The translations under genes were made by a program, and so were the position numbers. This document shows, one piece after another, positions 35,212 to 44,293 of a stretch of 64,000 bases of DNA. Source of the DNA: Actinomadura syzygii (GTDB lineage: Bacteria; Actinomycetota; Actinomycetes; Streptosporangiales; Streptosporangiaceae); assembly GCF_008085905.1 (NCBI RefSeq), contig NZ_VSFF01000006.1, positions 496,001-560,000 on the forward strand, written 5' to 3'. Under the pieces are notes generated by a model that saw nothing but the letters and a program-made list of their open reading frames with translations, did not search any database and was not told where the DNA came from. Position 1 is the first letter of the stretch. Each line of letters begins with the position of its first letter.

Positions 35212-36285
35212 GTGGGTGCGGCATCGCGGCGTGCGGGGCGGTTCGGCGGCGGGTCGCGGCGGGTCGCGGGGGTCGCGCGGCGGCTCACCACGCCGCTCCT
35301 GCCGGAGGACTATCTCGGGCTGGTCAACCCGCTGTGGTCGGCGGACGAGTTGCGCGGACGGGTCGAAGCCGTCCGGCATGAGGCGCCCGGTGCGGCCACG
35401 CTGATGATCAGGCCGGGACGGGCCTGGCGGGGGCATCGTCCGGGGCAGTGGGTCAAGGTCGGCGTGGACGTCGGCGGCGTGCGGCACTGGCGGACGTTCT
35501 CGCTGTCGTCCCCGCCGCGCCGGGACGGGCGCATCACGATCACGGTCAAGGCGGCGCCGGACGGGGTGGTCTCCGCGCATCTCGTCCGGAATGTCCGGCC
35601 GGGGACGATCCTGCGACTCGCGGCGGCGGACGGGGACTTCGTGCTGCCCGCGTCCGTCCCGCGAAAGCTGCTGTTCGTGACGGCGGGCAGCGGGATCACG
35701 CCGGTCATGGCCATTCTGCGGCACCTTCGCGGGACGAAGGACGCGGTGCTTGTTCATTCGGACCACACCTCGGGCGATGTCATCTTCGGGGCCGAGCTTC
35801 GTGGGATGGACGGGCTGCGCCTGCACGAGCGGCACACGGAGGCGGACGGGCGGATCAAGCCGTCCGACCTGGGGCTGATCTGCCCGGACTGGGCCGAGCG
35901 GGAGGCGTGGGCGTGCGGTCCCGGCGACATGCTGGACGATCTCACCGCCCACTGGCGGGCCGCGGGAGTCGAGGAGAAGCTGCGCGTCGAGCGGTTCCGG
36001 ACCGTCCTGGACGGCGGGGACGGCGGCGAGGGCGGGCTCGTCCGTTTCGCCCGGAGCGGCGTCGAGGTCGAGGCCGACGGAAAGACCCCGCTGCTGGTCG
36101 CCGGGGAGGAGGCCGGGGCGCTGCTGCCGAGCGGCTGCCGGATGGGCATCTGCCACTCCTGCGTCGGGCGGCTGTGCTCGGGCAAGGTCCGCGACCTGCG
36201 CACCGGCGAGGTGCACGGCGAGGAGGGCGAGATCGTGCAGACGTGCGTCTCGGCCGCCGCCGGTCCTGTGGAAATCGAACTCTGA
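35212..36285 (+). CDS. Ferredoxin reductase with C-terminal [2Fe-2S] domain, electron donor to desaturase
   Basis: A 357-aa flavoprotein. The FAD-binding barrel carries RTFSLSSPP, the NAD(P) domain starts FVTAGSGITPVMAILRH, and the C-terminal plant-type ferredoxin has CRMGICHSC, a further LCSGKV and QTCVS, giving the four cluster cysteines. It would pass electrons from NADPH to the membrane desaturase encoded 12 bp downstream, as Rv3230c does for DesA3 in Mycobacterium (established knowledge). GTG 35212 was chosen with GGGAGG 4 nt upstream. An earlier start at 35146 would run through the palindromic operator. Confidence 0.9.
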   Translation: MGAASRRAGRFGGGSRRVAGVARRLTTPLLPEDYLGLVNPLWSADELRGRVEAVRHEAPGAATLMIRPGRAWRGHRPGQWVKVGVDVGGVRHWRTFSLSSPPRRDGRITITVKAAPDGVVSAHLVRNVRPGTILRLAAADGDFVLPASVPRKLLFVTAGSGITPVMAILRHLRGTKDAVLVHSDHTSGDVIFGAELRGMDGLRLHERHTEADGRIKPSDLGLICPDWAEREAWACGPGDMLDDLTAHWRAAGVEEKLRVERFRTVLDGGDGGEGGLVRFARSGVEVEADGKTPLLVAGEEAGALLPSGCRMGICHSCVGRLCSGKVRDLRTGEVHGEEGEIVQTCVSAAAGPVEIEL

Positions 36286-36297
36286 AGGAGGACGGAC

Positions 36298-37425
36298 ATG
36301 ACGACCACCACGGCCCATCTCACGGCCGCCGACTACGACGCCATCGCCCGCGAACTGGACGCCCTCCGCGACGAGATCGCCGCCGACCTCGGCGAGCGCG
36401 ACTCCGCCTACATCCACCGGGTGATCCGCTGGCAGCGCGGGCTGGAGGCGGGCGGCCGGGCGCTGCTGATGGCGTCGTCGGTGCCGCCCGCCTGGGTCGC
36501 CGGGACGACCGCGCTGACCCTCGCGAAGGTCCTGGAGAACATGGAGATAGGACACAACGTCATGCACGGCCAGTGGGACTGGATGCGTGACCCGAAAATC
36601 CATTCCACGACCTGGGAGTGGGACAACGTGTCCCCCTCCGCGCAGTGGAAGCACACGCACAATTTCGTCCACCACACGTTCACCAACATCCTCGGCAAGG
36701 ACCGGGACATCGGCTACGGGCTGCTGCGCATCGCGCCTGAGCAGGAATGGCGGCGCATCCACCTCGCCCAGCCGGTCCTGAACGTGCTGCTGGCGATGTT
36801 CTTCGAGTACGGCGTCGCGATGCACGACATGGAGGTCGAGGAGGTCCAGGACGGCACGCACGACCCCAAGGTGACGAAGGAGAAGGTCCGCGCGATCGGA
36901 CGCAAGATACGCCGCCAATGGGGCAAGGACTATCTGGCGTTCCCGCTGCTGAGCGGTCCGCAGTTCTTCTCGACGCTGGCGGCGAACTTCACCGCGAACG
37001 TCGCCCGGAACGTCTGGGCCCACACGGTCATCTTCTGCGGGCATTTCCCCGGCGACATCGAGTTGTTCGAGGAAGAGCGGCTGGAGGGCGAGACGAAGGG
37101 CGAATGGTACGTCCGGCAACTCCTCGGCTCGGGGAACATCTCGGGCGGGAGCCTGTTCCATCTGATGACCGGCAATCTCAGCCACCAGATCGAGCACCAT
37201 CTGTTCCCGGACATCCCGAGCAACCGCTACGCCGAGATCGCGCCGCGCGTCCGGGCGCTGTGCGCGAAGTACGACCTGCCGTACCACACGGGGTCGCTGT
37301 CGAAGCAGGTCGCGAGCACGTGGAAGAAGATCTTCCAGTACTCGGTGCCTCCCCGGGCCGCGCGGGCGCGCGGGCGTAAAGGAAAGGCGCTGCCTCAGCC
37401 GAGGGCCTGGGCGACCGGCAGGTAA
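36298..37425 (+). CDS. Membrane fatty acid (acyl-CoA) desaturase
   Basis: Di-iron integral membrane desaturase of 375 aa with all three histidine boxes: HNVMH (86-90), HNFVHH (121-126) and HQIEHH (296-301). Hydrophobic segments near 55-80 and 155-175 form the membrane part. It introduces a double bond into long acyl chains, using electrons from the reductase encoded immediately upstream. Its last 31 bp overlap the 3' end of the convergent GNAT gene. The C-terminal tail is basic. ATG 36298 follows AAGGAGGA closely. Confidence 0.94.
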   Translation: MTTTTAHLTAADYDAIARELDALRDEIAADLGERDSAYIHRVIRWQRGLEAGGRALLMASSVPPAWVAGTTALTLAKVLENMEIGHNVMHGQWDWMRDPKIHSTTWEWDNVSPSAQWKHTHNFVHHTFTNILGKDRDIGYGLLRIAPEQEWRRIHLAQPVLNVLLAMFFEYGVAMHDMEVEEVQDGTHDPKVTKEKVRAIGRKIRRQWGKDYLAFPLLSGPQFFSTLAANFTANVARNVWAHTVIFCGHFPGDIELFEEERLEGETKGEWYVRQLLGSGNISGGSLFHLMTGNLSHQIEHHLFPDIPSNRYAEIAPRVRALCAKYDLPYHTGSLSKQVASTWKKIFQYSVPPRAARARGRKGKALPQPRAWATGR

Positions 37426-38234
37426 AGGCGGGACGGATCTCCGGAGATGGGCTCCCCGTATTCCATCACCGTGGTCGTGAATGCGGGACGCAGGCCGTGT
37501 GCTTCGGCCCAGTCGACCAGTTCCGGATGGCGGTGGTCGATGTCGAGCCGGGTCAGGCCGTCCGGCGGGACGACCTCCTCGATGAGGGCGATCGCGGTTT
37601 CGGCGTCCAAAGCGATGACCGGGCCGATGACGGCCTGGTCGCCGTTCCGCCATACGCCTCCGAAACCCTTGATCCCGGAGCCGTCCCGGACGACGCGGAA
37701 TGATTCGCAGAACGCCGGAAGGCCGTTGAGCATCAGCGAACGGTCGGCGCCGAAGACTTCCGCGTCCAGGGCATGGATGGCGGGCATGTCGGCGTCCTCC
37801 ACAGGGACGGACACTCCGCGTCCGGCCAGGCTCCCGGCCTCTCCCGTATAAGTGGTGCAAAGGCCGACCGTGCGGAATCCGAGGCGTTCGTAGAGAGGAC
37901 GTCCGTAGTCGGTGGCGGTCAGGCAGAGGCTCGCCGTCCCGGCATTGTCCATGGCGTGGCGCATCATCCGACCGCCCAAGCCCTGCCGTTCATGGCGTTC
38001 GGCGACCAGCACCATGCTTATGGCGGCGACGTCCTTGCCGTACGGCGTGGACACGACCGTCCCCGCGAGCTCACCGCCAGAGCCATCCACGCCGTAGACG
38101 TCGCCCACGGAGAACAGGAACCGCCATTTGCGGTCCTCGGGCCCCCAGTTCCGGCCGATGGCGAGCCGCTGGCAGGCGGCCAGATCGTCGATTCCCAGCA
38201 GCCGCACGGGCCGGTTCGACACCGGTGAGATCAT
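37395..38234 (-). CDS. GNAT family N-acetyltransferase with C-terminal acetyltransf_18-type domain
   Basis: A 279-aa protein. The N-terminal GNAT fold has ISMVLVAERHERQGLGGRMMRHAM (in part), including the acetyl-CoA pyrophosphate loop RQGLGGR, then YERLGFRTVG. The second domain (about 150-275, beginning MPAIHALDAEVFGADRS) matches the tandem arrangement of YitH-like proteins. ATG 38234. It converges on the desaturase with a 31-bp overlap of coding ends, which could affect both mRNAs. Substrate unknown. Confidence 0.85.
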   Translation of the reverse strand: MISPVSNRPVRLLGIDDLAACQRLAIGRNWGPEDRKWRFLFSVGDVYGVDGSGGELAGTVVSTPYGKDVAAISMVLVAERHERQGLGGRMMRHAMDNAGTASLCLTATDYGRPLYERLGFRTVGLCTTYTGEAGSLAGRGVSVPVEDADMPAIHALDAEVFGADRSLMLNGLPAFCESFRVVRDGSGIKGFGGVWRNGDQAVIGPVIALDAETAIALIEEVVPPDGLTRLDIDHRHPELVDWAEAHGLRPAFTTTVMEYGEPISGDPSRLYLPVAQALG

Positions 38235-38278
38235 GCCCGGGACGCTAGGTCACCCGCGTCCCGGCGCACAACTGAAAT

Positions 38279-38947
38279 TCAGTAGACCTCGGCGCCGAAG
38301 GCATTCAGCACATCGGTGACCGGCTTGTAGAAGGACGATCCGCCCGAAGCGCAGCCGCCCTGGCCGCCGATTCCGACGCCGAGGGCCATGTCGCCGCTGA
38401 AGTAGGGCGCACCCGGATTGTCGCCGGGTTCGGCGCAGATGGACGTCATCGCCAATCCCGTGATCGTCCCCTCGGGCGTGTTCACGGCGATGTTGAGCGC
38501 CTTCACGGTGCCGCAGCGCCTGCCGGTGGTGGAACCGCTGGTGCAGACCGTCTGCCCGACGGTGGCGCGGCCCGACCTGGTGATGTCCTGCGACCCGGGG
38601 AAAAGGTGGACGCTGCCCGGCCTTTCCACGTGCGGGTCGGTGTAGCGGGCGAGTCCGACGAGGCCGTTCACGGCGACGACCGTGCCGAGCTCGATGGTCA
38701 GGCCCGGGTCGCCGTAGAGGTTCAGCCCCTGCTTCGCGCAGCCGCCCGCGGTCAGGAAGGAGTAGGCGCCGCCCCTGCGCACGTTGAAGGCCAGCGTGCA
38801 GCGGACGCCGCCGGGCGCGAAGATCGCGTCACCGCCCTCGGGCCCGGACGGAGCGGGAGCGGTCCCGGACGCGGCGGACGCGGCCGGGGCGAGGGTGACG
38901 ATAACGGCGGTGACGCCGGTGGTAAGCGCGGCGATACGGAATCTCAC
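38279..38947 (-). CDS. Secreted streptogrisin-like S1 protein lacking the catalytic triad
   Basis: A 222-aa exported protein (signal peptide to about residue 26, ending PAASAAS). The mature region aligns with the streptogrisin/alpha-lytic protease fold: RCTLAFNVRRGGAYSFLTAGGCA corresponds to the segment that normally reads TAGHC, so the catalytic His is Gly. GLVGLARYTD replaces the Asp strand. CAEPGDNPGAPYFSG replaces GDSGGP, so the Ser is Asn. Cysteine pairs are kept. The frame is intact with a normal signal peptide, so a non-enzymatic role (binding, inhibition or structural) is more likely than a dead gene. Confidence 0.8.
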   Translation of the reverse strand: MRFRIAALTTGVTAVIVTLAPAASAASGTAPAPSGPEGGDAIFAPGGVRCTLAFNVRRGGAYSFLTAGGCAKQGLNLYGDPGLTIELGTVVAVNGLVGLARYTDPHVERPGSVHLFPGSQDITRSGRATVGQTVCTSGSTTGRRCGTVKALNIAVNTPEGTITGLAMTSICAEPGDNPGAPYFSGDMALGVGIGGQGGCASGGSSFYKPVTDVLNAFGAEVY

Positions 38948-39092
38948 GGGGCCTCCTGCGGGGGATTAGGCGCCCAGGACACGGGTTATCCGGAATGCTG
39001 CGGAATTCCGGCCGTCCCGGCAAGGGGACGAAAGTGCCAAGATCAGCCGCGGCCGTATATCAAGTTCACGACCACGATCGCGAAAAGCCCGG

Positions 39093-39917
39093 TCAGCCCT
39101 CGTCCGAGTTGTACTGCGCGTCGTGCTGCTTGCGCGGCGAGCAGACCGACGCGGACGGGCAGGAGCAGCGTCCGCCGCCGTTCAGCCGGACGGTCACCGT
39201 GTCCGCCGGGACGTTCCGTCCGATCACCTGGCCCGAGCCGTTCGGCGTGTCCACGCGGGAGCCGAGCGACGGCATCTTCTCGTGCGCCTTCACGTATAGC
39301 GGGTGCTCATATTTCAGGCAGCACATCAGCCGCCCGCAGGCCCCGGCGATCCGCAGTGGATTGACGGGCAGATCCTGGTCTTTCGCCATTCGGACGGAGA
39401 CGGGCTCGAAATCCTTGAGGAAGGTGGCGCAGCAGAGGTCGCGTCCGCACGGGCCGATACCGCCCTGGAGGCGGGCCTCGTCGCGCGGGCCGACCTGGCG
39501 CAGTTCGACCCGCGCCTTGATCCCCCGGGCGAGGTCGCGGACGAGGGCGCGGAAGTCCACCCGGTGCGGCGCCGTGAAGTAGATCTTGAAGACGTTGTCG
39601 GCGTCCAGGAAGTCGACGCCGATGACCTTCATCGGCAGGTCGTGCTTGCGGATCAGGCGCTTGGCGATGGAGCGCCCCTCGGCGCGGCGGCGGCGGTTGG
39701 CCTCGTCGCGGGCGAGGTGCTCGTCGGCGGCGGGTCCGGCGCATTCCGGCAGGTCGCCGATGTCGTCGGACACCCACTGCGGCGCCCACACGCATTCGGC
39801 GACCTCCGGCCCGGAGTCGGTGGGGACGAGGACCTTGTCGCCGACGCTCGGGCTGTGCGGACCGGGGTCGAGGTAGTAGAGCCGGCCGTAACGGGTGAAG
39901 CTCACTGCCATCACCAT
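39093..39917 (-). CDS. PSP1/RicT (YaaT) family protein
   Basis: A 274-aa cytoplasmic protein. The PSP1 core has the C-rich blocks GGIGPCGRDLCCATFL and GACGRLMCCLKYEH that in Bacillus RicT help bind iron-sulfur clusters in the RicAFT complex. An early AVSFTRYGRLYYLDPG start is typical of the family. ATG 39917 was used; ATG 39911 is equally possible. In many Gram-positives the gene is next to holB and tmk; here those lie 5-8 kb further on the same strand. The actinobacterial role is not established. Confidence 0.9.
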   Translation of the reverse strand: MVMAVSFTRYGRLYYLDPGPHSPSVGDKVLVPTDSGPEVAECVWAPQWVSDDIGDLPECAGPAADEHLARDEANRRRRAEGRSIAKRLIRKHDLPMKVIGVDFLDADNVFKIYFTAPHRVDFRALVRDLARGIKARVELRQVGPRDEARLQGGIGPCGRDLCCATFLKDFEPVSVRMAKDQDLPVNPLRIAGACGRLMCCLKYEHPLYVKAHEKMPSLGSRVDTPNGSGQVIGRNVPADTVTVRLNGGGRCSCPSASVCSPRKQHDAQYNSDEG

Positions 39918-40042
39918 GCCCACGGTTTCGCTCCGTTCGCCCGGTTCCGTGCGTCCCACTTTAGGACGTCCGCACCCGTCCCTAAACGGGGCATCCGGAC
40001 TGAAAAAAGACGATCACCAGGCGAGCATGCGCCAGCCGGCCG

Positions 40043-41062
40043 TCACCAGGCGGCGTCGGCCAGGTCCCTGCCGGGGACGGGTCGCGCGTCCTGGACGTAG
40101 AGGTCGCCCGCCGAGGCCAGCACGCCCTTCCCGGTGTGGGCGGGATGCAGGCCGGTCAGGGCGCCGTCCACCTTCTGCCGCCACAGCACCTTGCCGGGCC
40201 GGCCGGTCAGGCTGTACGTCTGCACGGAGAGCTGCGAGTTCTGGACGAAGCCCGCGACGAAGCCCCGTCCGTCCCGGCTGAGAACCGCCGTGGACGCGCC
40301 CTTCGGGAGGGTCAGGACGACCTTGCTGACCTTGAGGTCGCCCCCGGCGCCGCGCAGGTCGAGCGCCCGCACCTGATGTCCGGCCTCACCCGGACCGCCG
40401 ACGGGGCTCCACACGAACGAGAGCGTCGTCCCGGCCCAGGACAGGGCGCTGAGCCGTCCCGGCGCGCGGGTCGTCCACGCCTTGCGGGCGCCGGACTCGG
40501 CGGACACGACGGTCACGCTGCCGCGCGCCCCTCGGTAGGTGACGTAGGCGACGCGGTCGCCGTCCGGGCTGACGGCGAGGTCCGACCAGGAGGTGGACGC
40601 GCCCGCGACGGCGGCCTTGGAAAGGTCCTGGAGGTCTTTCGGACGTCCGTCCGCGTCGAGGTGGAGGCGGTGGAACGCGACCCTGCCCGCGGCGTAGGAC
40701 GCCACGACGTACGAGCCGTCCTTCGCGGCGGCGACGCGGTGGAAGCGGCGGCCCTGCGGCGCGGCGACGGGGAGCCCGACGTCGGCGCCGGTGCGGACGT
40801 CCCGGACGATCAGCGCCGTCCCGGTCGCGGCGACCCCGACCACGAACCGCGGCTCGGTCTTGCGCGCCTCGGCGGCGGGCTTCGCCTCGTGCTCCTCCTC
40901 GGCGGAGCGCTGGTGGCGGTGCACCACGTCGAGGCCGCCCGCGACGAAGAGCGCCAGCGCCGCCGCGGCACTGAGCGGGACGGCGCCCCGCAGCGAGCCG
41001 ACACCGAGACGCGTCCCGGGGGATGGGTCATCGTGCTTGCCTTCCATGGGGTCGCCCCGCAC
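40043..41062 (-). CDS. Membrane-anchored beta-propeller-like protein
   Basis: A 339-aa protein with one N-terminal transmembrane helix (about 28-46) and an outside region made of repeated beta blades: ALIVRDVRTGADVGL, LAVSPDGDRVAYVTY, SVTVVSAESGARKAW, LSRDGRGFVAGF and VLASAGDLYVQD follow the SPDG-type pattern of WD40/TolB-like propellers. GTG 41062 or ATG 41047 may be the start. The first blade is preceded by a charged, probably flexible stretch. Unknown function; likely an extracytoplasmic interaction module. Confidence 0.65.
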   Translation of the reverse strand: MRGDPMEGKHDDPSPGTRLGVGSLRGAVPLSAAAALALFVAGGLDVVHRHQRSAEEEHEAKPAAEARKTEPRFVVGVAATGTALIVRDVRTGADVGLPVAAPQGRRFHRVAAAKDGSYVVASYAAGRVAFHRLHLDADGRPKDLQDLSKAAVAGASTSWSDLAVSPDGDRVAYVTYRGARGSVTVVSAESGARKAWTTRAPGRLSALSWAGTTLSFVWSPVGGPGEAGHQVRALDLRGAGGDLKVSKVVLTLPKGASTAVLSRDGRGFVAGFVQNSQLSVQTYSLTGRPGKVLWRQKVDGALTGLHPAHTGKGVLASAGDLYVQDARPVPGRDLADAAW

Positions 41063-41186
41063 CTGCCTCTCTCGAAAGTTCGCCCGTCGTTTCTATCTCA
41101 TCTACCTCGCGACAAACAGCCATCAATGCGGAGTTATCGCGTCGCAACGAAGCCGCGCCGCCCGCGTGCCGCCCGCGCGCCGCCCG

Positions 41187-42032
41187 TCAGCCGAGCGCCG
41201 CGCGGGCGGCCTCGGCCAGAGTGGCACCATACGTCGTACCGAACAGCACCACATGCACAAGCAGCGGATGCAGCTGGTGCAACGGGATACGTGCGCGCCA
41301 CCCGTCGGCGAGCGGGGCGGCCTCGTCGTAGGCGGCGAGGACTCGGTCGAGCTGCGGCGTGCCGAACAGCGCCATCATCGCAAGGTCGGTCTCGCGGTGG
41401 CCGCCGTGCGCCGCCGGGTCGATGAGGAGCGCGCGGTCGCCGGTCCACTGGACGTTCCCCGACCACAGGTCGCCGTGGATGCGGCTCGGCGGCTCGGGCG
41501 GACCGGCGAGCGTCCCGATGTCCTCGATGACCCGCTCGACGAGCCGGATCTCGCCGGACGACAGGTGCCGGGCGCCGTCCCGCAGGTACGGTTCGAGCCG
41601 CCGCTCCGCGTACCAGGCGGGCCAGTCACGGCCTTCGGAGAGGGTGTTGTCGAGGGGCAGGTCGGCGATGAAGCCGTCCCACGGCGCGCCGTACTCGGCG
41701 GGACGGCGGCCGGTGTGCAGGGCGGCCAGCTCGCGTCCGAACCGCTCCGCGGCGGACGGCGTCGGCGACGCGGGCTCCAACCACGGCAGCACGAGCATGT
41801 GCTCGCCGGCGGCGACCACGTCCGGGACGGGCGCGTCCGGCCCCGCCTCCCCCAGCCAGCGCAGCCCGGCGGCCTCCGCCGCGAACACTCCCGCCTGGTC
41901 GGACGCGGCCTTCACGAACACCTCGCGCCCGTCGGCGAGGGACGCGCGGTGCAGCGTCCACGCGTGGCTGGAGCCGAGGCCGCGCACGTCCTCGACGCCG
42001 AGGCCGAGGAGCCGCGCGAGCCGGGCGCGCAC
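41187..42032 (-). CDS. Fructosamine/ketosamine-3-kinase family protein
   Basis: A 281-aa kinase-fold enzyme. REVFVKAA provides the ATP-binding Lys, the catalytic loop is RIHGDLWSGNVQW (about 186-198) and the metal Asp is in ALLIDPAAHGGHRETDLAM. Family members phosphorylate fructosamines on glycated proteins so the adduct is lost (deglycation); some bacterial ones act on small ribulosamines. GTG 42032 abuts the stop of the phosphatase gene, so the two are co-translated. The kinase-phosphatase pairing with the low-MW phosphatase is recurrent in actinobacteria. Confidence 0.93.
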   Translation of the reverse strand: MRARLARLLGLGVEDVRGLGSSHAWTLHRASLADGREVFVKAASDQAGVFAAEAAGLRWLGEAGPDAPVPDVVAAGEHMLVLPWLEPASPTPSAAERFGRELAALHTGRRPAEYGAPWDGFIADLPLDNTLSEGRDWPAWYAERRLEPYLRDGARHLSSGEIRLVERVIEDIGTLAGPPEPPSRIHGDLWSGNVQWTGDRALLIDPAAHGGHRETDLAMMALFGTPQLDRVLAAYDEAAPLADGWRARIPLHQLHPLLVHVVLFGTTYGATLAEAARAALG

Positions 42033-42512
42033 TCAGCCCTCCTTGAGCGCCGCGCGGATCTCCTCAAGGAGGCCCGGCATCGCCGCCTCCACCTGCTCCA
42101 GGACGAGGTCGAAGCCCGCGTCGTCGCCGTAGTACGGGTCGGGGACGTCGAGGTCGGCGCCCGCGTCCGGGTCGAACTCGCGCAGCAGCCGGATCCTGCC
42201 GCGCGCCTCCTCGCCCGGGGCCATGGCGCGCAGGGCGTTGAGGTGCCCCTCGTCCAGGGCGACGATCAGGTCGTACCGGTCGAACCAGCCGGGCTCGAAC
42301 TGCCGGGCGAGGTGCGCCGACCGGTAGCCCGCCCGGCGCAGCGTCTCGACCGTCCGCTCGTCGGCGCCGTCGCCGACGTGCCAGGAGCCGGTGCCCGAGC
42401 TGTCGACCTCGGCGTCCAGACCCTCCTCCGCCACGTGGTGGCGCAGGACCCACTCGGCCATCGGGGAGCGGCAGATGTTGCCCGTGCAGACGAACGTGAC
42501 TCGGTACGGCAT
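42033..42512 (-). CDS. Low-molecular-weight protein-tyrosine phosphatase
   Basis: A 159-aa cytoplasmic phosphatase. The P-loop CTGNICRS gives Cys9 as the nucleophile and Arg15 for phosphate binding (C-x5-R). The general-acid Asp is in VPDPYYGDD. Length is typical. Mycobacterial PtpA and Streptomyces PtpA are relatives. It starts at ATG 42512 and is directly followed by the fructosamine-kinase-like gene, whose GTG abuts the stop. Its own substrate may be small-molecule phosphate or phosphotyrosine. Confidence 0.94.
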   Translation of the reverse strand: MPYRVTFVCTGNICRSPMAEWVLRHHVAEEGLDAEVDSSGTGSWHVGDGADERTVETLRRAGYRSAHLARQFEPGWFDRYDLIVALDEGHLNALRAMAPGEEARGRIRLLREFDPDAGADLDVPDPYYGDDAGFDLVLEQVEAAMPGLLEEIRAALKEG

Positions 42513-42541
42513 GCCTCCATCATGCCCGAGGCCCCGAAACG

Positions 42542-42573
42542 AACGGCCCCCGGCGGGGAAGCCGGGGGCCGTT
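42542..42573 (-). terminator. Terminator after the subtilisin-like gene
   Basis: Perfect 13-bp stem (AACGGCCCCCGGC at 42542-42554 with 42561-42573) and a 6-nt loop, 14 bp past the S8 peptidase stop. On the minus strand the 3' side continues CGTTTCG. Confidence 0.8.
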
Positions 42574-42586
42574 GCGAAAAGGACGG

Positions 42587-44293
42587 TCAGCGTCGGACGG
42601 CGTTCAGCGCGTCCACGATGCCGCTGCCGAAGAACCCGTTCTGGCCCTTCGAGCCTTCACAGGTCTGGGTCGACGTGTGCTTGACCCACTTGCCGTCCTG
42701 CTGGGTGTACCAGACGTACTCGAACGACCGCGGGTCCGGGCAGTCCTTGACGGTCGCGGTGCCGCGCAGGATGCCCTCGACGACGCGCGGGTCGAGGGTG
42801 AGGCCGCCGTCGCGGTCCCGGTGCCCGTACCGGCTGACGATGAGGGCCGCGACGCCGACCGCGTGCGGCGACGCCATCGACGTCCCCTGGATCGACTGGT
42901 AGTAGGCGCACTTGTCGCCCTTGCAGCTGCGGATGATGTTCGGCGTCTTCGGCGTCCCGTCGGCGTTCAGCTCGCCGCGGGCCTTCGCCAGCCGCTCGGG
43001 GTAGGCGGCCCAGATCCCGGCGCGGTCGTCCGGACGCTGGTCGGTCGTGTCGACCTTGTCGCCGCCGGGCGCGGCCACCGCCACGTACCCGTTGCCGTAG
43101 CTGCTGTAGTACGACTTGCGGGTGCTCGGGCCGGTCGCCGAGATCGGGATGACGTGCTCGCCCTCGGTCGGCATCGACACGCAGCTCGCCGGGACGGTCC
43201 GCTCGTACGGCGTCTCCCCCGGCTCGGACGCGAAGTCGGGGCTCGTGGTGTCCACGTTGGTCTTCGTGTAGTCGACCTGCTCGTTGCCCGCGGCGGAGAT
43301 CAGCGTGACGTTCCGCTCGTGCGCGAAGTCCAGCGCCCGCTGCACGGCCGTGATGATGGTGCGCTGTTCGAGCTGGTCCTCGGGCTTGTCCGCGGGGTTG
43401 TTCGCGCAGTTGTAGAGCCAGGGGTCCACGTAGTACGACATGTTGACGACGTCGATGCCGTTCTTCGCCGCATACGTCAGGCCGTCAACGGTCGGCTGGA
43501 GGAAGAAGTAGCCGGAGTCCTGCCCGACGCGGATGTTGACGATCGAGACGTTCGGCGCGACGCCCGCCATGCCGAGCCCGTTGCGCGGCGAGGCGATCGT
43601 GGACGCGACGTGCGTGCCGTGGTCGTTGTCGTCCCAGTCGTTGGGGTCGACGCACGACTTGAACTCGCACGGCCCGTCGACCTCCGCGCCGTTCGCGTCG
43701 GTCGGGATGTCGGTCGTGAAATTGCGGCTGAGTTTGCGGTTGAAGTTCGGCGCGATGTCGGGGTGGTCGCCGTCCACGCCGGTGTCGAGGACGCCGACGA
43801 GCACGCGCTTGTCGCCGGGCTCCTTCTTGTACGAGCCGTCAGCCGTCGCGTGGATCTGCTTCATGTCCCACTGCAGATCGGCGAGCGGCTCCTTGTTCTT
43901 GGACGGCTTTCCGGCGAGGGCCGCCCTGGACTTGGTGCCGACCGTCCGCTCGACGTTCGCGGCCTTCTTCTTCGGCGTCTTCGGGGCCTCGCCGATGACG
44001 CGGTTGCGCGCGGCGCCGTCCAACGCCCGCTCGCGCATCGCGGCGTGGAGGAACCCGGGGTTGTCGGAACGGACGGTGGCGACGCCCACGTCGGTGTTCT
44101 CGCGGACGATCGAACCCCCGGCCGACCGCACCGCGCGGTGCGCCGAGTCCGGGGAGACGCCCTCCTTGTAGAGGACGACGTACTCCGACACCTCACCCTT
44201 CGCCTGCGTTGGGTTCGGAGCCGCTGACGCTGGGAACGCGAGCGCCGTCACCGTCGTGACGGCGCACGCCGCGGAAATCAAGGCTCGCCGCAA
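42587..44293 (-). CDS. Secreted S8 family serine peptidase (subtilisin-like)
   Basis: A 568-aa secreted protease. The signal peptide (ALISAACAVTTVTALAFPASA) is followed by an I9-type propeptide (EYVVLYKEGVSPDSAHRAVR) and a subtilase domain with VGVLDTGVDGDHPD (Asp), NDHGTHVAS (His225) and GTSMASPHAVG (Ser472). TTG 44293 is the start: AGGAGG sits 6 nt upstream (44300-44305) and the product then begins with a canonical signal peptide. In-frame sequence up to 45643 lies over holB and is not coding. A hairpin follows the gene. Confidence 0.94.
   Translation of the reverse strand: MRRALISAACAVTTVTALAFPASAAPNPTQAKGEVSEYVVLYKEGVSPDSAHRAVRSAGGSIVRENTDVGVATVRSDNPGFLHAAMRERALDGAARNRVIGEAPKTPKKKAANVERTVGTKSRAALAGKPSKNKEPLADLQWDMKQIHATADGSYKKEPGDKRVLVGVLDTGVDGDHPDIAPNFNRKLSRNFTTDIPTDANGAEVDGPCEFKSCVDPNDWDDNDHGTHVASTIASPRNGLGMAGVAPNVSIVNIRVGQDSGYFFLQPTVDGLTYAAKNGIDVVNMSYYVDPWLYNCANNPADKPEDQLEQRTIITAVQRALDFAHERNVTLISAAGNEQVDYTKTNVDTTSPDFASEPGETPYERTVPASCVSMPTEGEHVIPISATGPSTRKSYYSSYGNGYVAVAAPGGDKVDTTDQRPDDRAGIWAAYPERLAKARGELNADGTPKTPNIIRSCKGDKCAYYQSIQGTSMASPHAVGVAALIVSRYGHRDRDGGLTLDPRVVEGILRGTATVKDCPDPRSFEYVWYTQQDGKWVKHTSTQTCEGSKGQNGFFGSGIVDALNAVRR

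Noticed and set aside
35173..37860. Very long minus-strand open frame opposite the reductase-desaturase operon
   Set aside because: It mirrors two genes with clear motifs (cluster cysteines, His boxes) and has an Arg/Pro/Gly-biased composition without domains; a GC-rich shadow.
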